64,000 nt of DNA from assembly GCA_036172665.1 (NCBI GenBank), contig JAYKNF010000071.1:1-64000 (forward strand), written 5' to 3'. The position numbers and the translations under genes are program-made. The stretch comes from Prosopocoilus inquinatus (Eukaryota > Arthropoda > Insecta > Coleoptera > Lucanidae). The notes below the pieces were generated by a model. That model did not search any database. It was not told the DNA's origin and worked only from the letters and a program-made list of their open reading frames with translations. Position 1 is the first letter of the stretch. Each line of letters starts with the position of its first letter. Below are positions 36,279-52,300 of the stretch, piece by piece.

Positions 36279-39200
36279 ATTTCCAGCTTCTGCTGCGTCC
36301 GAAAACGTCGTATCTCACATCAGAGCTACTGGAGTCCATCGAAACGCCAAATAACATGATAGATGAGTAAGGATCGATTAGATACAGCACAGGAACAACG
36401 CTAATACGTGTTGTTTCGTTTAAAACTATTTCCAGCTCCTGCTGCGTCCAAAAACTTTGTATCTCACATCAGACTTACTGGAGTCCATCCAAACTTCAAA
36501 AAACATGTTAGATAAATAAGGATCGTTTAGATACATCACAGGAACAACGCTAATACGTGTTGTTTCGTTCAAAACTATTTCCTGCTTCAGCTGCGTCCGA
36601 GAACTTCGTATCTCACATCAAAGTTACTGGAGTCCATCGAAACGCCAAATAACATGTTAGATGAGTAAGGATCGATTAGATACATCACAGGAACAACGCC
36701 AATGCGTGTTGTTTCGTTTAAAACTATTTCCAGCTTCTGCTGCGTCCGAGAACTTTGTATCTCTCATCAGAGTTACTGGAGTCCGTCCAAACGTCAAATA
36801 ACATGATAGATGAGTAAGGATCGATTAGTTACATCACAGGAACAACGCTAATATGTGTTGTTTCGTTTAAAACTATTTCCAGCTGCTGCTGCGTCCGAAA
36901 ATTTCGTATCTCACATTATAGGTACTGGAGTCCATCGAAACGTCAAATAACATAGTAGCTAAGTAAGGATCGATTAGATACATCACAGGAACAACGCTAA
37001 TACGTGTTGTTTCGTTCAAAACTATTTCCAGCTTCTGCTGCGTCCGAAAACGTCGTATCTCACATCAGAGTTACTGGAGTGCATCGAAACGTCAAATAAC
37101 ATGATAGATAAGTAAGGATCGATTAGATACAGCACAGGAACAACGCTAATACTTGTTGTTTCGTTTAAAACTATTTCTAGCTTCAGCTGCGTCCGAGAAC
37201 TTCGTATCTCACATCAAAGTTACTGGAGTCCATCGAAACGCCAAATAACATGTTAGATGAGTAAGGATCGATTAGATACATCACAGGAACAACGCTAATG
37301 CGTGTTGTTTCGTTTAAAACTATTTCCAGCTTCTGCTGCGTCCGAAAACGTCGTATCTCACATCAGAGCTACTGGAGTCCATCGAAACGCCAAATAACAT
37401 GATAGATGAGTAAGGATCGATTAGATACAGCACAGGAACAACGCTAATACGTGTTGTTTCGTTTAAAACTATTTCCAGCTCCTGCTGCGTCCAAAAACTT
37501 TGTATCTCACATCAGACTTACTGGAGTCCATCCAAACTTCAAATAACATGTTAGATAAATAAGGATCGTTTAGATACATCACAGGAACAACGCTAATACG
37601 TGTTGTTTCGTTCAAAACTATTTCCTGCTTCAGCTGCGTCCGAGAACTTCGTATCTCACATCAAAGTTACTGGAGTCCATCGAAACGCCAAATAACATGA
37701 TAGATGAGTAAGGATCGATTAGATACATCACAGGAACAACGCTAATGCGTGTTGTTTCGTTTAAAACTATTTCCAGCTTATGCTGCGTCCGAAGATTTCG
37801 TATCTCACATCAGAGATACTGGAGTACATCCAAACGTCAAATAACATGATAGATGAGTAAGGATCGATTAGATACATCACAGGAACAACGTTAATACGTG
37901 TTGTTTCGTTTAAAACTATTTCCACCTCCTGCTGCGTCCAAAAACTTTGTATCTCACATCAGAGTTACTGGAGTCCATACAAACGTAAAATAACATGATA
38001 GATGAGTAAGGATCGATTAGATACATCACAGGAACATCGCTAATGCGTGTTGTTTCGTTTAAAACTATTTCCAGCTTCTGCTGCGTCCGAAAACGTCGTA
38101 TCTCACATCAGAGTTACTTGAGTCCATCGAAACGTCAAATAACATGTTAGATAAGTAAGGATCGATTAGATACAGTACAGGAACAACGCTAATACGTGTT
38201 GTTTCGTTTAAAACTATTTCCAGCTCCTGCTGCGTCCAAAAACTTTGTATCTCACATCAGACTTACTGGAGTCCATCCAAACGTCAAATAACATGATAGA
38301 TGAGTAAGGATCGATTAGATACAGTACAGGAACAACGCTAATACGTGTTGTTTCATTTAAAACTATTTCCAGCTTCAGCTGCGTCCGAGAACTTCGTATC
38401 TCACATCAAAGTTACTGGAGTCCATCGAAACGCCAAATAACATGTTAGATGAGTAAGGATCGATTAGATACATCACAGGAACAACGCTAATGCGTGTTGT
38501 TTCGTTTAAAACTATTTCCAGCTCCTGCTGCGTCCAAAAACTTTGTATCTCACATCAGACTTACTGGAGTCCATCCAAACTTCAAATAACATGTTAGATA
38601 AATAAGGATCGTTTAGATACATCACAGGAACAACGCTAATACGTGTTGTTTCGTTCAAAACTATTTCCTGCTTCAGCTGCGTCCGAGAACTTCGTATCTC
38701 ACATCAAAGTTACTGGAGTCCATCGAAACGCCAAATAACATGTTAGATGAGTAAGGATCGATTAGATACATCACAGGAACAACGCCAATGCGTGTTGTTT
38801 CGTTTAAAACTATTTCCAGCTTCTGCTGCGTCCGAGAACTTTGTATCTCTCATCACAGTTACTGGAGTCCGTCCAAACGTCAAATAACATGATAGATGAG
38901 TAAGGATCGATTAGTTACATCACAGGAACAACGCTAATATGTGTTGTTTCGTTTAAAACTATTTCCAGCTGCTGCTGCGTCCGAAAATTTCGTATCTCAC
39001 ATTATAGGTACTGGAGTCCATCGAAACGTCAAATAACATAGTAGCTAAGTAAGGATCGATTAGATACATCACAGGAACAACGCTAGTACGTGTTGTTTCG
39101 TTCAAAACTATTTCCAGCTTCTGCTGCGTCCGAAAACGTCGTATCTCACATCAGAGTTACTGGAGTGCATCGAAACGTCAAATAACATGATAGATAAGTA

Positions 39201-42200
39201 AGGATCGATTAGATACAGCACAGGAACAACGCTAATACTTGTTGTTTCGTTTAAAACTATTTCTAGCTTCAGCTGCGTCCGAGAACTTCGTATCTCACAT
39301 CAAAGTTACTGGAGTCCATCGAAACGCCAAATAACATGTTAGATAAGTAAGGATCGATTAGATACAGTACAGGAACAACGCTAATACGTGTTGTTTCGTT
39401 TAAAACTATTTCCAGCTCCTGCTGCGTCCAAAAACTTTGTATCTCACATCAGAGTTACTGGAGTCCATCCAAACGTAAAATAAGATGATAGATGAGTAAG
39501 GATCGATTAGATACATCACAGGAACATCGCTAATGCGTGTTGTTTCGTTTAAAACTATTTCCAGCTTCTGCTGCGTCCGAAAACATCGTATCTCACATCA
39601 GAGTTACTGGAGTCCATCGAAACGCCAAATAACATGATAGATGAGTAAGGATCGATTAGATACAGTACAGGAACAACGCTAATACGTGTTGTTTCGTTTA
39701 AAACTATTTCCAGCTCCTGCTGCGTCCAAAAACTTTGTATCTCACATCAGACTTACTGGAGTCCATCCAAACGTCAAATAACATGATAGATGAGTAAGGA
39801 TCGATTAGATACATCACAGGAACAACGCTAATGCGTGTTGTTTCGTTTAAAACTATTTCCAGCTTCTGCTGCGTCCGAAAATTTCGTTTCTCACATTAGA
39901 GTTACTGGAGTCCATCGAAACGTCAAATAACATGATAGATGAGTAAGTATCGATTAGATACATCACAGGAACAACGCTAATGCGTGTTGTTTCGTTTAAA
40001 ACTATTTCCAGCTTCTGCTGCGTCCGAAAACGTCGTATCTCACATCAGAGCTACTGGAGTCCACCGAAACGCCAAATAACATGATAGATGAGTAAGGATC
40101 GATTAGATACAGTACAGGAACAACGCTAATACGTGTTGTTTCGTTTAAAACTATTTCCAGCTCCTGCTGCGTCCAAAAACTTTGTATCTCACATCAGACT
40201 TACTGGAGTCCATCCAAACGTCAAATAACATGTTAGATAAGTAAGGATCGTTTAGATACATCACAGGAACAACGCTAATACGTGTTGTTTCGTTCAAAAC
40301 TATTTCCAGCTTCTACTGCGTCCGAGAACTTTGTATCTCTCATCAGAGTTACTGGAGTCCGTCCAAACGTCAAATAACATGATAGATGAGTAAGGATCGA
40401 TTAGTTACATGACAGGAACAACGCTAATATGTGTTGTTTCGTTTAAAACTATTTCCAGCTGCTGCTGCGTCCGAAAATTTCGTATCTCACATTAGAGTTA
40501 CTGGAGTCCATCGAAACGTCAAATAACATAGTAGCTAAGTAAGGATCGATTAGATACATCACAGGAACAACGCTAATACGTGTTTTTTCGTTCTAAACTA
40601 TTTCCAGCTTCTGCTGCGTCCAAAAACTTTGTATCTCACATCAGAGTTACTGGAGTCCATCCAAACGTCAAATAACATGATAGATGAGTAAGGATCGATT
40701 AGATACATCACAGGAACAACGCTAATACGTGTTGTTTCGTTTAAAACTATTTCCAGCTTCTGCTGAGTCCGAAAACTTCGTATCTCACATCAGAGTTACT
40801 GGAGTGCATCGAAACGTCAAATAACATGATAGATAAGTAAGGATCGATTAGATACAGCACAGGAACAAGGCTAATACGTGTTGTTTCGTTTAAAACTATT
40901 TCTAGCTTCAGCTGCGTCCGAGAACTTCGTATCTCACATCAAAGTTACTGGAGTCCATCGAAACGCCAAATAACATGATAGATGAGTAAGGATCGATTAG
41001 GTACATCACAGGAACAACGCTAATGCGTGTTGTTTCGTTTAAAACTATTTCCAGCTTATGCTGCGTCCGAAGATTTCGTATCTCACATCAGAGATACTGG
41101 AGTACATCCAAACGTCAAATAACATGATAGATGAGTAAGGATCGATTAGATACATCACAGGAACAACGTTAATACGTGTTGTTTCGTTTAAAACTATTTC
41201 CACCTCCTGCTGCGTCCAAAAACTTTGTATCTCACATCAGAGTTACTGGAGTCCATCCAAACGTAAAATAACATGATAGATGAGTAAGGATCGATTAGAT
41301 ACATCACAGGAACATCGCTAATGCGTGTTGTTTCGTTTAAAACTATTTCCAGCTTCTGCTGCGTCCGAAAACGTCGTATCTCACATCAGAGTTACTTGAG
41401 TCCATCGAAACGTCAAATAACATGTTAGATAAGTAAGGATCGATTAGATACAGTACAGGAACAACGCTAATACGTGTTGTTTCGTTTAAAACTATTTCCA
41501 GCTCCTGCTGCGTCCAAAAACTTTGTATCTCACATCAGACTTACTGGAGTCCATCCAAACGTCAAATAACATGATAGATGAGTAAGGATCGATTAGATAC
41601 AGTACAGGAACAACGCTAATACGTGTTGTTTCATTTAAAACTATTTCCAGCTTCAGCTGCGTCCGAGAACTTCGTATCTCACATCAAAGTTACTGGAGTC
41701 CATCGAAACGCCAAATAACATGTTAGATGAGTAAGGATCGATTAGATACATCACAGGAACAACGCTAATGCGTGTTGTTTCGTTTAAAACTATTTCCAGC
41801 TTCTGCTGCGTCCGAAAACGTCGTATCTCACATCAGAGCTACTGGAGTCCATCGAAACGCCAAATAACATGATAGATGAGTAAGGATCGATTAGATACAG
41901 CACAGGAACAACGCTAATACGTGTTGTTTCGTTTAAAACTATTTCCAGCTCCTGCTGCGTCCAAAAACTTTGTATCTCACATCAGACTTACTGGAGTCCA
42001 TCCAAACTTCAAATAACATGTTAGATAAATAAGGATCGTTTAGATACATCACAGGAACAACGCTAATACGTGTTGTTTCGTTCAAAACTATTTCCTGCTT
42101 CAGCTGCGTCCGAGAACTTCGTATCTCACATCAAAGTTACTGGAGTCCATCGAAACGCCAAATAACATGTTAGATGAGTAAGGATCGATTAGATACATCA

Positions 42201-44652
42201 CAGGAACAACGCCAATGCGTGTTGTTTCGTTTAAAACTATTTCCAGCTTCTGCTGCGTCCGAGAACTTTGTATCTCTCATCAGAGTTACTGGAGTCCGTC
42301 CAAACGTCAAATAACATGATAGATGAGTAAGGATCGATTAGTTACATCACAGGAACAACGCTAATATGTGTTGTTTCGTTTAAAACTATTTCCAGCTGCT
42401 GCTGCGTCCGAAAATTTCGTATCTCACATTATAGGTACTGGAGTCCATCGAAACGTCAAATAACATAGTAGCTAAGTAAGGATCGATTAGATACATCACA
42501 GGAACAACGCTAATACGTGTTGTTTCGTTCAAAACTATTTCCAGCTTCTGCTGCGTCCGAAAACGTCGTATCTCACATCAGAGTTACTGGAGTGCATCGA
42601 AACGTCAAATAACATGATAGATAAGTAAGGATCGATTAGATACAGCACAGGAACAACGCTAATACTTGTTGTTTCGTTTAAAACTATTTCTAGCTTCAGC
42701 TGCGTCCGAGAACTTCGTATCTCACATCAAAGTTACTGGAGTCCATCGAAACGCCAAATAACATGATAGATGAGTAAGGATCGATTAGATACATCACAGG
42801 AACAACGCTAATGCGTGTTGTTTCGTTTAAAATTATTTCCAGCTTCTGCTGCGTCCGAAAACGTCGTATCTCACATCAGAGTTACTGGAGTGCATCGAAA
42901 CGTCAAATAACATGATAGATAAGTAAGGATCGATTAGATACAGCACAGGAACAACGCTAATACTTGTTGTTTCGTTTAAAACTATTTCCAGCTCCTGCTG
43001 CGTCCGAAAACGTCGTATCTCACATCAGAGTTACTGGAGTGCATCGAAACGTCAAGTAACATGATAGATAAGTAAGGATCGATTAGATACAGCACAGGAA
43101 CAACGCTAATACTTGTTGTTTCGTTTAAAACTATTTCTAGCTTCAGCTGCGTCCGAGAACTTCGTATCTCACATCAAAGTTACTGGAGTCCATCGAAACG
43201 CCAAATAACATGATAGATGAGTAAGGATCGATTAGATACATCACAGGAACAACGCTAATGCGTGTTGTTTCGTTTAAAATTATTTCCAGCTTCTGCTGCG
43301 TCCGAAAACGTCGTATCTCACATCAGAGTTACTGGAGTGCATCGAAACGTCAAATAACATGATAGATAAGTAAGGATCGATTAGATACAGCACAGGAACA
43401 ACGCTAATACTTGTTGTTTCGTTTAAAACTATTTCTAGCTTCAGCTGCGTCCGAGAACTTCGTATCTCACATCAAAGTTACTGGAGTCCATCGAAACGCC
43501 AAATAACATGTTAGATAAGTAAGGATTGATCAGATACATCACAGGAACAACGCTAATGCGTGTTGTTTCGTTTAAAACTATTTCCAGCTTATGCTGCGTC
43601 CGAAGATATCGTATCTCACATCAGAGATACTGGAGTCCATCGAAACGTCAAATAACATGATAGAAGAGTAAGGATCGATTAGATACATCACAGGAACAAC
43701 GCTAATACGTGTTGTTTCGTTCAAAACTATTTCCAGCTTCTGCTGCGTCCGAAAACATCGTATCTCACATCAGAGTTACTGGAGTCCATCGAAACGCCAA
43801 ATAACATGATAGATGAGTAAGGATCGATTAGATACAGTACAGGAACAACGCTAATACGTGTTGTTTCGTTTAAAACTATTTCCAGCTCCTGCTGCGTCCA
43901 AAAACTTTGTATCTCACATCAGACTTACTGGAGTCCATCCAAACGTCAAATAACATGTTAGATAAGTAAGGATCGATTAGATACAGTACAGGAACAACGC
44001 TAATACGTGTTGTTTCGTTTAAAACTATTTCCAGCTCCTGCTGCGTCCAAAAACTTTGTATCTCACATCAGAGTTACTGGAGTCCATCCAAACGTAAAAT
44101 AACATGATAGATGAGTAAGGATCGATTAGATACATCACAGGAACATCGCTAATGCGTGTTGTTTCGTTTAAAACTATTTCCAGCTTCTGCTGCGTCCGAA
44201 AACATCGTATCTCACATCAGAGTTACTGGAGTCCATCGAAACGCCAAATAACATGATAGATGAGTAAGGATCGATTAGATACAGTACAGGAACAACGCTA
44301 ATACGTGTTGTTTCGTTTAAAACTATTTCCAGCTTCTGCTGCGTCCGAAAACGTCGTATCTCACATCAGAGCTACTGGAGTCCACCGAAACGCCAAATAA
44401 CATGATAGATGAGTAAGGATCGATTAGATACAGTACAGGAACAACGCTAATACGTGTTGTTTCGTTTAAAACTATTTCCAGCTCCTGCTGCGTCCAAAAA
44501 CTTTGTATCTCACATCAGAGTTACTGGAGTCCATCCAAACGTAAAATAACATGATAGATGAGTAAGGATCGATTAGATACATCACAGGAACATCGCTAAT
44601 GCGTGTTGTTTCGTTTAAAACTATTTCCAGCTTCTGCTGCGTCCGAAAACGT

Positions 44653-47600
44653 CGTATCTCACATCAGAGTTACTTGAGTCCATCGAAACGTCAAATAACA
44701 TGTTAGATAAGTAAGGATCGATTAGATACAGTACAGGAACAACGCTAATACGTGTTGTTTCGTTTAAAACTATTTCCAGCTCCTGCTGCGTCCAAAAACT
44801 TTGTATCTCACATCAGACTTACTGGAGTCCATCCAAACGTCAAATAACATGATAGATGAGTAAGGATCGATTAGATACAGTACAGGAACAACGCTAATAC
44901 GTGTTGTTTCATTTAAAACTATTTCCAGCTTCAGCTGCGTCCGAGAACTTCGTATCTCACATCAAAGTTACTGGAGTCCATCGAAACGCCAAATAACATG
45001 TTAGATGAGTAAGGATCGATTAGATACATCACAGGAACAACGCTAATGCGTGTTGTTTCGTTTAAAACTATTTCCAGCTTCTGCTGCGTCCGAAAACGTC
45101 GTATCTCACATCAGAGCTACTGGAGTCCATCGAAACGCCAAATAACATGATAGATGAGTAAGGATCGATTAGATACAGCACAGGAACAACGCTAATACGT
45201 GTTGTTTCGTTTAAAACTATTTCCAGCTCCTGCTGCGTCCAAAAACTTTGTATCTCACATCAGACTTACTGGAGTCCATCCAAACTTCAAATAACATGTT
45301 AGATAAATAAGGATCGTTTAGATACATCACAGGAACAACGCTAATACGTGTTGTTTCGTTCAAAACTATTTCCTGCTTCAGCTGCGTCCGAGAACTTCGT
45401 ATCTCACATCAAAGTTACTGGAGTCCATCGAAACGCCAAATAACATGTTAGATGAGTAAGGATCGATTAGATACATCACAGGAACAACGCCAATGCGTGT
45501 TGTTTCGTTTAAAACTATTTCCAGCTTCTGCTGCGTCCGAGAACTTTGTATCTCTCATCAGAGTTACTGGAGTCCGTCCAAACGTCAAATAACATGATAG
45601 ATGAGTAAGGATCGATTAGTTACATCACAGGAACAACGCTAATATGTGTTGTTTCGTTTAAAACTATTTCCAGCTGCTGCTGCGTCCGAAAATTTCGTAT
45701 CTCACATTATAGGTACTGGAGTCCATCGAAACGTCAAATAACATAGTAGCTAAGTAAGGATCGATTAGATACATCACAGGAACAACGCTAATACGTGTTG
45801 TTTCGTTCAAAACTATTTCCAGCTTCTGCTGCGTCCGAAAACGTCGTATCTCACATCAGAGTTACCGGAGTGCATCGAAACGTCAAATAACATGATAGAT
45901 AAGTAAGGATCGATTAGATACAGCACAGGAACAACGCTAATACTTGTTGTTTCGTTTAAAACTATTTCTAGCTTCAGCTGCGTCCGAGAACTTCGTATCT
46001 CACATCAAAGTTACTGGAGTCCATCGAAACGCCAAATAATATGATAGATGAGTAAGGATCGATTAGATACATCACAGGAACAACGCTAATGCGTGTTGTT
46101 TCGTTTAAAATTATTTCCAGCTTCTGCTGCGTCCGAAAACGTCGTATCTCACATCAGAGTTACTGGAGTGCATCGAAACGTCAAATAACATGATAGATAA
46201 GTAAGGATCGATTAGATACAGCACAGGAACAACGCTAATACTTGTTGTTTCGTTTAAAACTATTTCTAGCTTCAGCTGCGTCCGAGAACTTCGTATCTCA
46301 CATCAAAGTTACTGGAGTCCATCGAAACGCCAAATAACATGTTAGATAAGTAAGGATTGATCAGATACATCACAGGAATAACGCTAATGCGTGTTGTTTC
46401 GTTTAAAACTATTTCCAGCTTATGCTGCGTCCGAAGATATCGTATCTCACATCAGAGATACTGGAGTCCATCGAAACGTCAAATAACATGATAGAAGAGT
46501 AAGGATCGATTAGATACATCACAGGAACAACGCTAATACGTGTTGTTTCGTTCAAAACTATTTCCAGCTTCTGCTGCGTCCGAAAACATCGTATCTCACA
46601 TCAGAGTTACTGGAGTCCATCGAAACGCCAAATAACATGATAGATGAGTAAGGATCGATTAGATACAGTACAGGAACAACGCTAATACGTGTTGTTTCGT
46701 TTAAAACTATTTCCAGCTCCTGCTGCGTCCAAAAACTTTGTATCTCACATCAGACTTTCTGGAGTCCATCCAAACGTCAAATAACATGTTAGATAAGTAA
46801 GGATCGATTAGATACAGTACAGGAACAACGCTAATACGTGTTGTTTCGTTTAAAACTATTTCCAGCTCCTGCTGCGTCCAAAAACTTTGTATCTCACATC
46901 AGAGTTACTGGAGTCCATCCAAACGTAAAATAACATGATAGATGAGTAAGGATCGATTAGATACATCACAGGAACATCGCTAATGCGTGTTGTTTCGTTT
47001 AAAACTATTTCCAGCTTCTGCTGCGTCCGAAAACATCGTATCTCACATCAGAGTTACTGGAGTCCATCGAAACGCCAAATAACATGATAGATGAGTAAGG
47101 ATCGATTAGATACAGTACAGGAACAACGCTAATACGTGTTGTTTCGTTTAAAACTATTTCCAGCTCCTGCTGCGTCCAAAAACTTTGTATCTCACATCAG
47201 ACTTACTGGAGTCCATCCAAACGTCAAATAACATGATAGATGAGTAAGGATCGATTAGATACATCACAGGAACAACGCTAATGCGTGTTGTTTCGTTTAA
47301 AACTATTTCCAGCTTCTGCTGCGTCCGAAAATTTCGTTTCTCACATTAGAGTTACTGGAGTCCATCGAAACGTCAAATAACATGATAGATGAGTAAGTAT
47401 CGATTAGATACATCACAGGAACAACGCTAATGCGTGTTGTTTCGTTTAAAACTATTTCCAGCTTCTGCTGCGTCCGAAAACGTCGTATCTCACATCAGAG
47501 CTACTGGAGTCCACCGAAACGCCAAATAACATGATAGATGAGTAAGGATCGATTAGATACAGTACAGGAACAACGCTAATACGTGTTGTTTCGTTTAAAA

Positions 47601-48494
47601 CTATTTCCAGCTCCTGCTGCGTCCAAAAACTTTGTATCTCACATCAGACTTACTGGAGTCCATCCAAACGTCAAATAACATGTTAGATAAGTAAGGATCG
47701 TTTAGATACATCACAGGAACAACGCTAATACGTGTTGTTTCGTTCAAAACTATTTCCAGCTTCTACTGCGTCCGAGAACTTTGTATCTCTCATCAGAGTT
47801 ACTGGAGTCCGTCCAAACGTCAAATAACATGATAGATGAGTAAGGATCGATTAGTTACATGACAGGAACAACGCTAATATGTGTTGTTTCGTTTAAAACT
47901 ATTTCCAGCTGCTGCTGCGTCCGAAGATTTCGTATCTCTCATTAGAGTTACTGGAGTCCATCGAAACGTCAAATAACATAGTAGCTAAGTAAGGATCGAT
48001 TAGATACATCACAGGAACAACGCTAATACGTGTTTTTTCGTTCTAAACTATTTCCAGCTTCTGCTGCGTCCAAAAACTTTGTATCTCACATCAGAGTTAC
48101 TGGAGTCCATCCAAACGTCAAATAACATGATAGATGAGTAAGGATCGATTAGATACATCACAGGAACAACGCTAATACGTGTTGTTTCGTTTAAAACTAT
48201 TTCCAGCTTCTGCTGAGTCCGAAAACTTCGTATCTCACATCAGAGTTACTGGAGTGCATCGAAACGTCAAATAACATGATAGATAAGTAAGGATCGATTA
48301 GATACAGCACAGGAACAAGGCTAATACGTGTTGTTTCGTTTAAAACTATTTCTAGCTTCAGCTGCGTCCGAGAACTTCGTATCTCACATCAAAGTTACTG
48401 GAGTCCATCGAAACGCCAAATAACATGATAGATGAGTAAGGATCGATTAGATACATCACAGGAACAACGCTAATGCGTGTTGTTTCGTTTAAAA
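44653..48494 (+). repeat. 3.84-kb HOR segment repeated 4,619 bp downstream
   Basis: Matches 49,272-53,113 at a constant offset of 4,619 bp (31 monomers). Anchors: the G marker CATTATAGG (45,707 and 50,326), TAGAAGAGTAAGG (46,492 and 51,111), the M and Q monomers, and the S monomer near 48,211. The match starts right after the variable CCGAAAACGTCG/CCAAAAACTTTG segment and ends at AAAACCATTTCC versus AAAATTATTTCC. Private changes include GGAATAACG near 46,376, GACTTTCTGG near 46,753 and GGATTGATCAG versus GGATCGATCAG. Confidence 0.83.
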
Positions 48495-49328
48495 CCATTT
48501 CCAGCTTATGCTGCGTCCGAAGATTTCGTATCTCACATCAGAGATACTGGAGTACATCCAAACGTCAAATAACATGATAGATGAGTAAGGATCGATTAGA
48601 TACATCACAGGAACAACGTTAATACGTGTTGTTTCGTTTAAAACTATTTCCACCTCCTGCTGCGTCCAAAAACTTTGTATCTCACATCAGAGTTACTGGA
48701 GTCCATCCAAACGTAAAATAACATGATAGATGAGTAAGGATCGATTAGATACATCACAGGAACATCGCTAATGCGTGTTGTTTCGTTTAAAACTATTTCC
48801 AGCTTCTGCTGCGTCCGAAAACGTCGTATCTCACATCAGAGTTACTGGAGTCCATCCAAACGTCAAATAACATGATAGATGAGTAAGGATCGATTAGATA
48901 CAGTACAGGAACAACGCTAATACGTGTTGTTTCATTTAAAACTATTTCCACCTCCTGCTGCGTCCGAGAACTTCGTATCTCACATCAAAGTTACTGGAGT
49001 CCATCGAAACGCCAAATAACATGATAGATGAGTAAGGATCGATTAGATACATCACAGGAACAACGCTAATACGTGTTGTTTCGTTTAAAACTATTTCCAG
49101 CTCCTGCTGCGTCCAAAAACTTTGTATCTCACATCAGACTTACTGGAGTCCATCCAAACGTCAAATAACATGATAGATGAGTAAGGATCGATTAGATACA
49201 GTACAGGAACAACGCTAATACGTGTTGTTTCATTTAAAACTATTTCCAGCTCCTGCTGCGTCCAAAAACTTTGTATCTCACATCAGAGTTACTTGAGTCC
49301 ATCGAAACGTCAAATAACATGTTAGATA

Positions 49329-52300
49329 AGTAAGGATCGATTAGATACAGTACAGGAACAACGCTAATACGTGTTGTTTCGTTTAAAACTATTTCCAGCT
49401 CCTGCTGCGTCCAAAAACTTTGTATCTCACATCAGACTTACTGGAGTCCATCCAAACGTCAAATAACATGATAGATGAGTAAGGATCGATTAGATACAGT
49501 ACAGGAACAACGCTAATACGTGTTGTTTCATTTAAAACTATTTCCAGCTTCAGCTGCGTCCGAGAACTTCGTATCTCACATCAAAGTTACTGGAGTCCAT
49601 CGAAACGCCAAATAACATGTTAGATGAGTAAGGATCGATTAGATACATCACAGGAACAACGCTAATTCGTGTTGTTTCGTTTAAAACTATTTCCAGCTTC
49701 TGCTGCGTCCGAAAACGTCGTATCTCACATCAGAGCTACTGGAGTCCATCGAAACGCCAAATAACATGATAGATGAGTAAGGATCGATTAGATACAGCAC
49801 AGGAACTACGCTAATACGTGTTGTTTCGTTTAAAACTATTTCCAGCTCCTGCTGCGTCCAAAAACTTTGTATCTCACATCAGACTTACTGGAGTCCATCC
49901 AAACTTCAAATAACATGTTAGATAAATAAGGATCGTTTAGATACATCACAGGAACAACGCTAATACGTGTTGTTTCGTTCAAAACTATTTCCTGCTTCAG
50001 CTGCGTCCGAGAACTTCGTATCTCACATCAAAGTTACTGGAGTCCATCGAAACGCCAAATAACATGTTAGATGAGTAAGGATCGATTAGATACATCACAG
50101 GAACAACGCCAATGCGTGTTGTTTCGTTTAAAACTATTTCCAGCTTCTGCTGCGTCCGAGAACTTTGTATCTCTCATCAGAGTTACTGGAGTCCGTCCAA
50201 ACGTCAAATAACATGATAGATGAGTAAGGATCGATTAGTTACATCACAGGAACAACGCTAATATGTGTTGTTTCGTTTAAAACTATTTCCAGCTGCTGCT
50301 GCGTCCGAAAATTTCGTATCTCACATTATAGGTACTGGAGTCCATCGAAACGTCAAATAACATAGTAGCTAAGTAAGGATCGATTAGATACATCACAGGA
50401 ACAACGCTAATACGTGTTGTTTCGTTCAAAACTATTTCCAGCTTCTGCTGCGTCCGAAAACGTCGTATCTCACATCAGAGTTACTGGAGTGCATCGAAAC
50501 GTCAAATAACATGATAGATAAGTAAGGATCGATTAGATACAGCACAGGAACAACGCTAATACTTGTTGTTTCGTTTAAAACTATTTCTAGCTTCAGCTGC
50601 GTCCGAGAACTTCGTATCTCACATCAAAGTTACTGGAGTCCATCGAAACGCCAAATAACATGATAGATGAGTAAGGATCGATTAGATACATCACAGGAAC
50701 AACGCTAATGCGTGTTGTTTCGTTTAAAATTATTTCCAGCTTCTGCTGCGTCCGAAAACGTCGTATCTCACATCAGAGTTACTGGAGTGCATCGAAACGT
50801 CAAATAACATGATAGATAAGTAAGGATCGATTAGATACAGCACAGGAACAACGCTAATACTTGTTGTTTCGTTTAAAACTATTTCTAGCTTCAGCTGCGT
50901 CCGAGAACTTCGTATCTCACATCAAAGTTACTGGAGTCCATCGAAACGCCAAATAACATGTTAGATAAGTAAGGATCGATCAGATACATCACAGGAACAA
51001 CGCTAATGCGTGTTGTTTCGTTTAAAACTATTTCCAGCTTATGCTGCGTCCGAAGATATCGTATCTCACATCAGAGATACTGGAGTCCATCGAAACGTCA
51101 AATAACATGATAGAAGAGTAAGGATCGATTAGATACATCACAGGAACAACGCTAATACGTGTTGTTTCGTTCAAAACTATTTCCAGCTTCTGCTGCGTCC
51201 GAAAACATCGTATCTCACATCAGAGTTACTGGAGTCCATCGAAACGCCAAATAACATGATAGATGAGTAAGGATCGATTAGATACAGTACAGGAACAACG
51301 CTAATACGTGTTGTTTCGTTTAAAACTATTTCCAGCTCCTGCTGCGTCCAAAAACTTTGTATCTCACATCAGACTTACTGGAGTCCATCCAAACGTCAAA
51401 TAACATGTTAGATAAGTAAGGATCGATTAGATACAGTACAGGAACAACGCTAATACGTGTTGTTTCGTTTAAAACTATTTCCAGCTCCTGCTGCGTCCAA
51501 AAACTTTGTATCTCACATCAGAGTTACTGGAGTCCATCCAAACGTAAAATAACATGATAGATGAGTAAGGATCGATTAGATACATCACAGAAACATCGCT
51601 AATGCGTGTTGTTTCGTTTAAAACTATTTCCAGCTTCTGCTGCGTCCGAAAACATCGTATCTCACATCAGAGTTACTGGAGTCCATCGAAACGCCAAATA
51701 ACATGATAGATGAGTAAGGATCGATTAGATACAGTACAGGAACAACGCTAATACGTGTTGTTTCGTTTAAAACTATTTCCAGCTCCTGCTGCGTCCAAAA
51801 ACTTTGTATCTCACATCAGACTTACTGGAGTCCATCCAAACGTCAAATAACATGATAGATGAGTAAGGATCGATTAGATACATCACAGGAACAACGCTAA
51901 TGCGTGTTGTTTCGTTTAAAACTATTTCCAGCTTCTGCTGCGTCCGAAAATTTCGTTTCTCACATTAGAGTTACTGGAGTCCATCGAAACGTCAAATAAC
52001 ATGATAGATGAGTAAGTATCGATTAGATACATCACAGGAACAACGCTAATGCGTGTTGTTTCGTTTAAAACTATTTCCAGCTTCTGCTGCGTCCGAAAAC
52101 GTCGTATCTCACATCAGAGCTACTGGAGTCCACCGAAACGCCAAATAACATGATAGATGAGTAAGGATCGATTAGATACAGTACAGGAACAACGCTAATA
52201 CGTGTTGTTTCGTTTAAAACTATTTCCAGCTCCTGCTGCGTCCAAAAACTTTGTATCTCACATCAGACTTACTGGAGTCCATCCAAACGTCAAATAACAT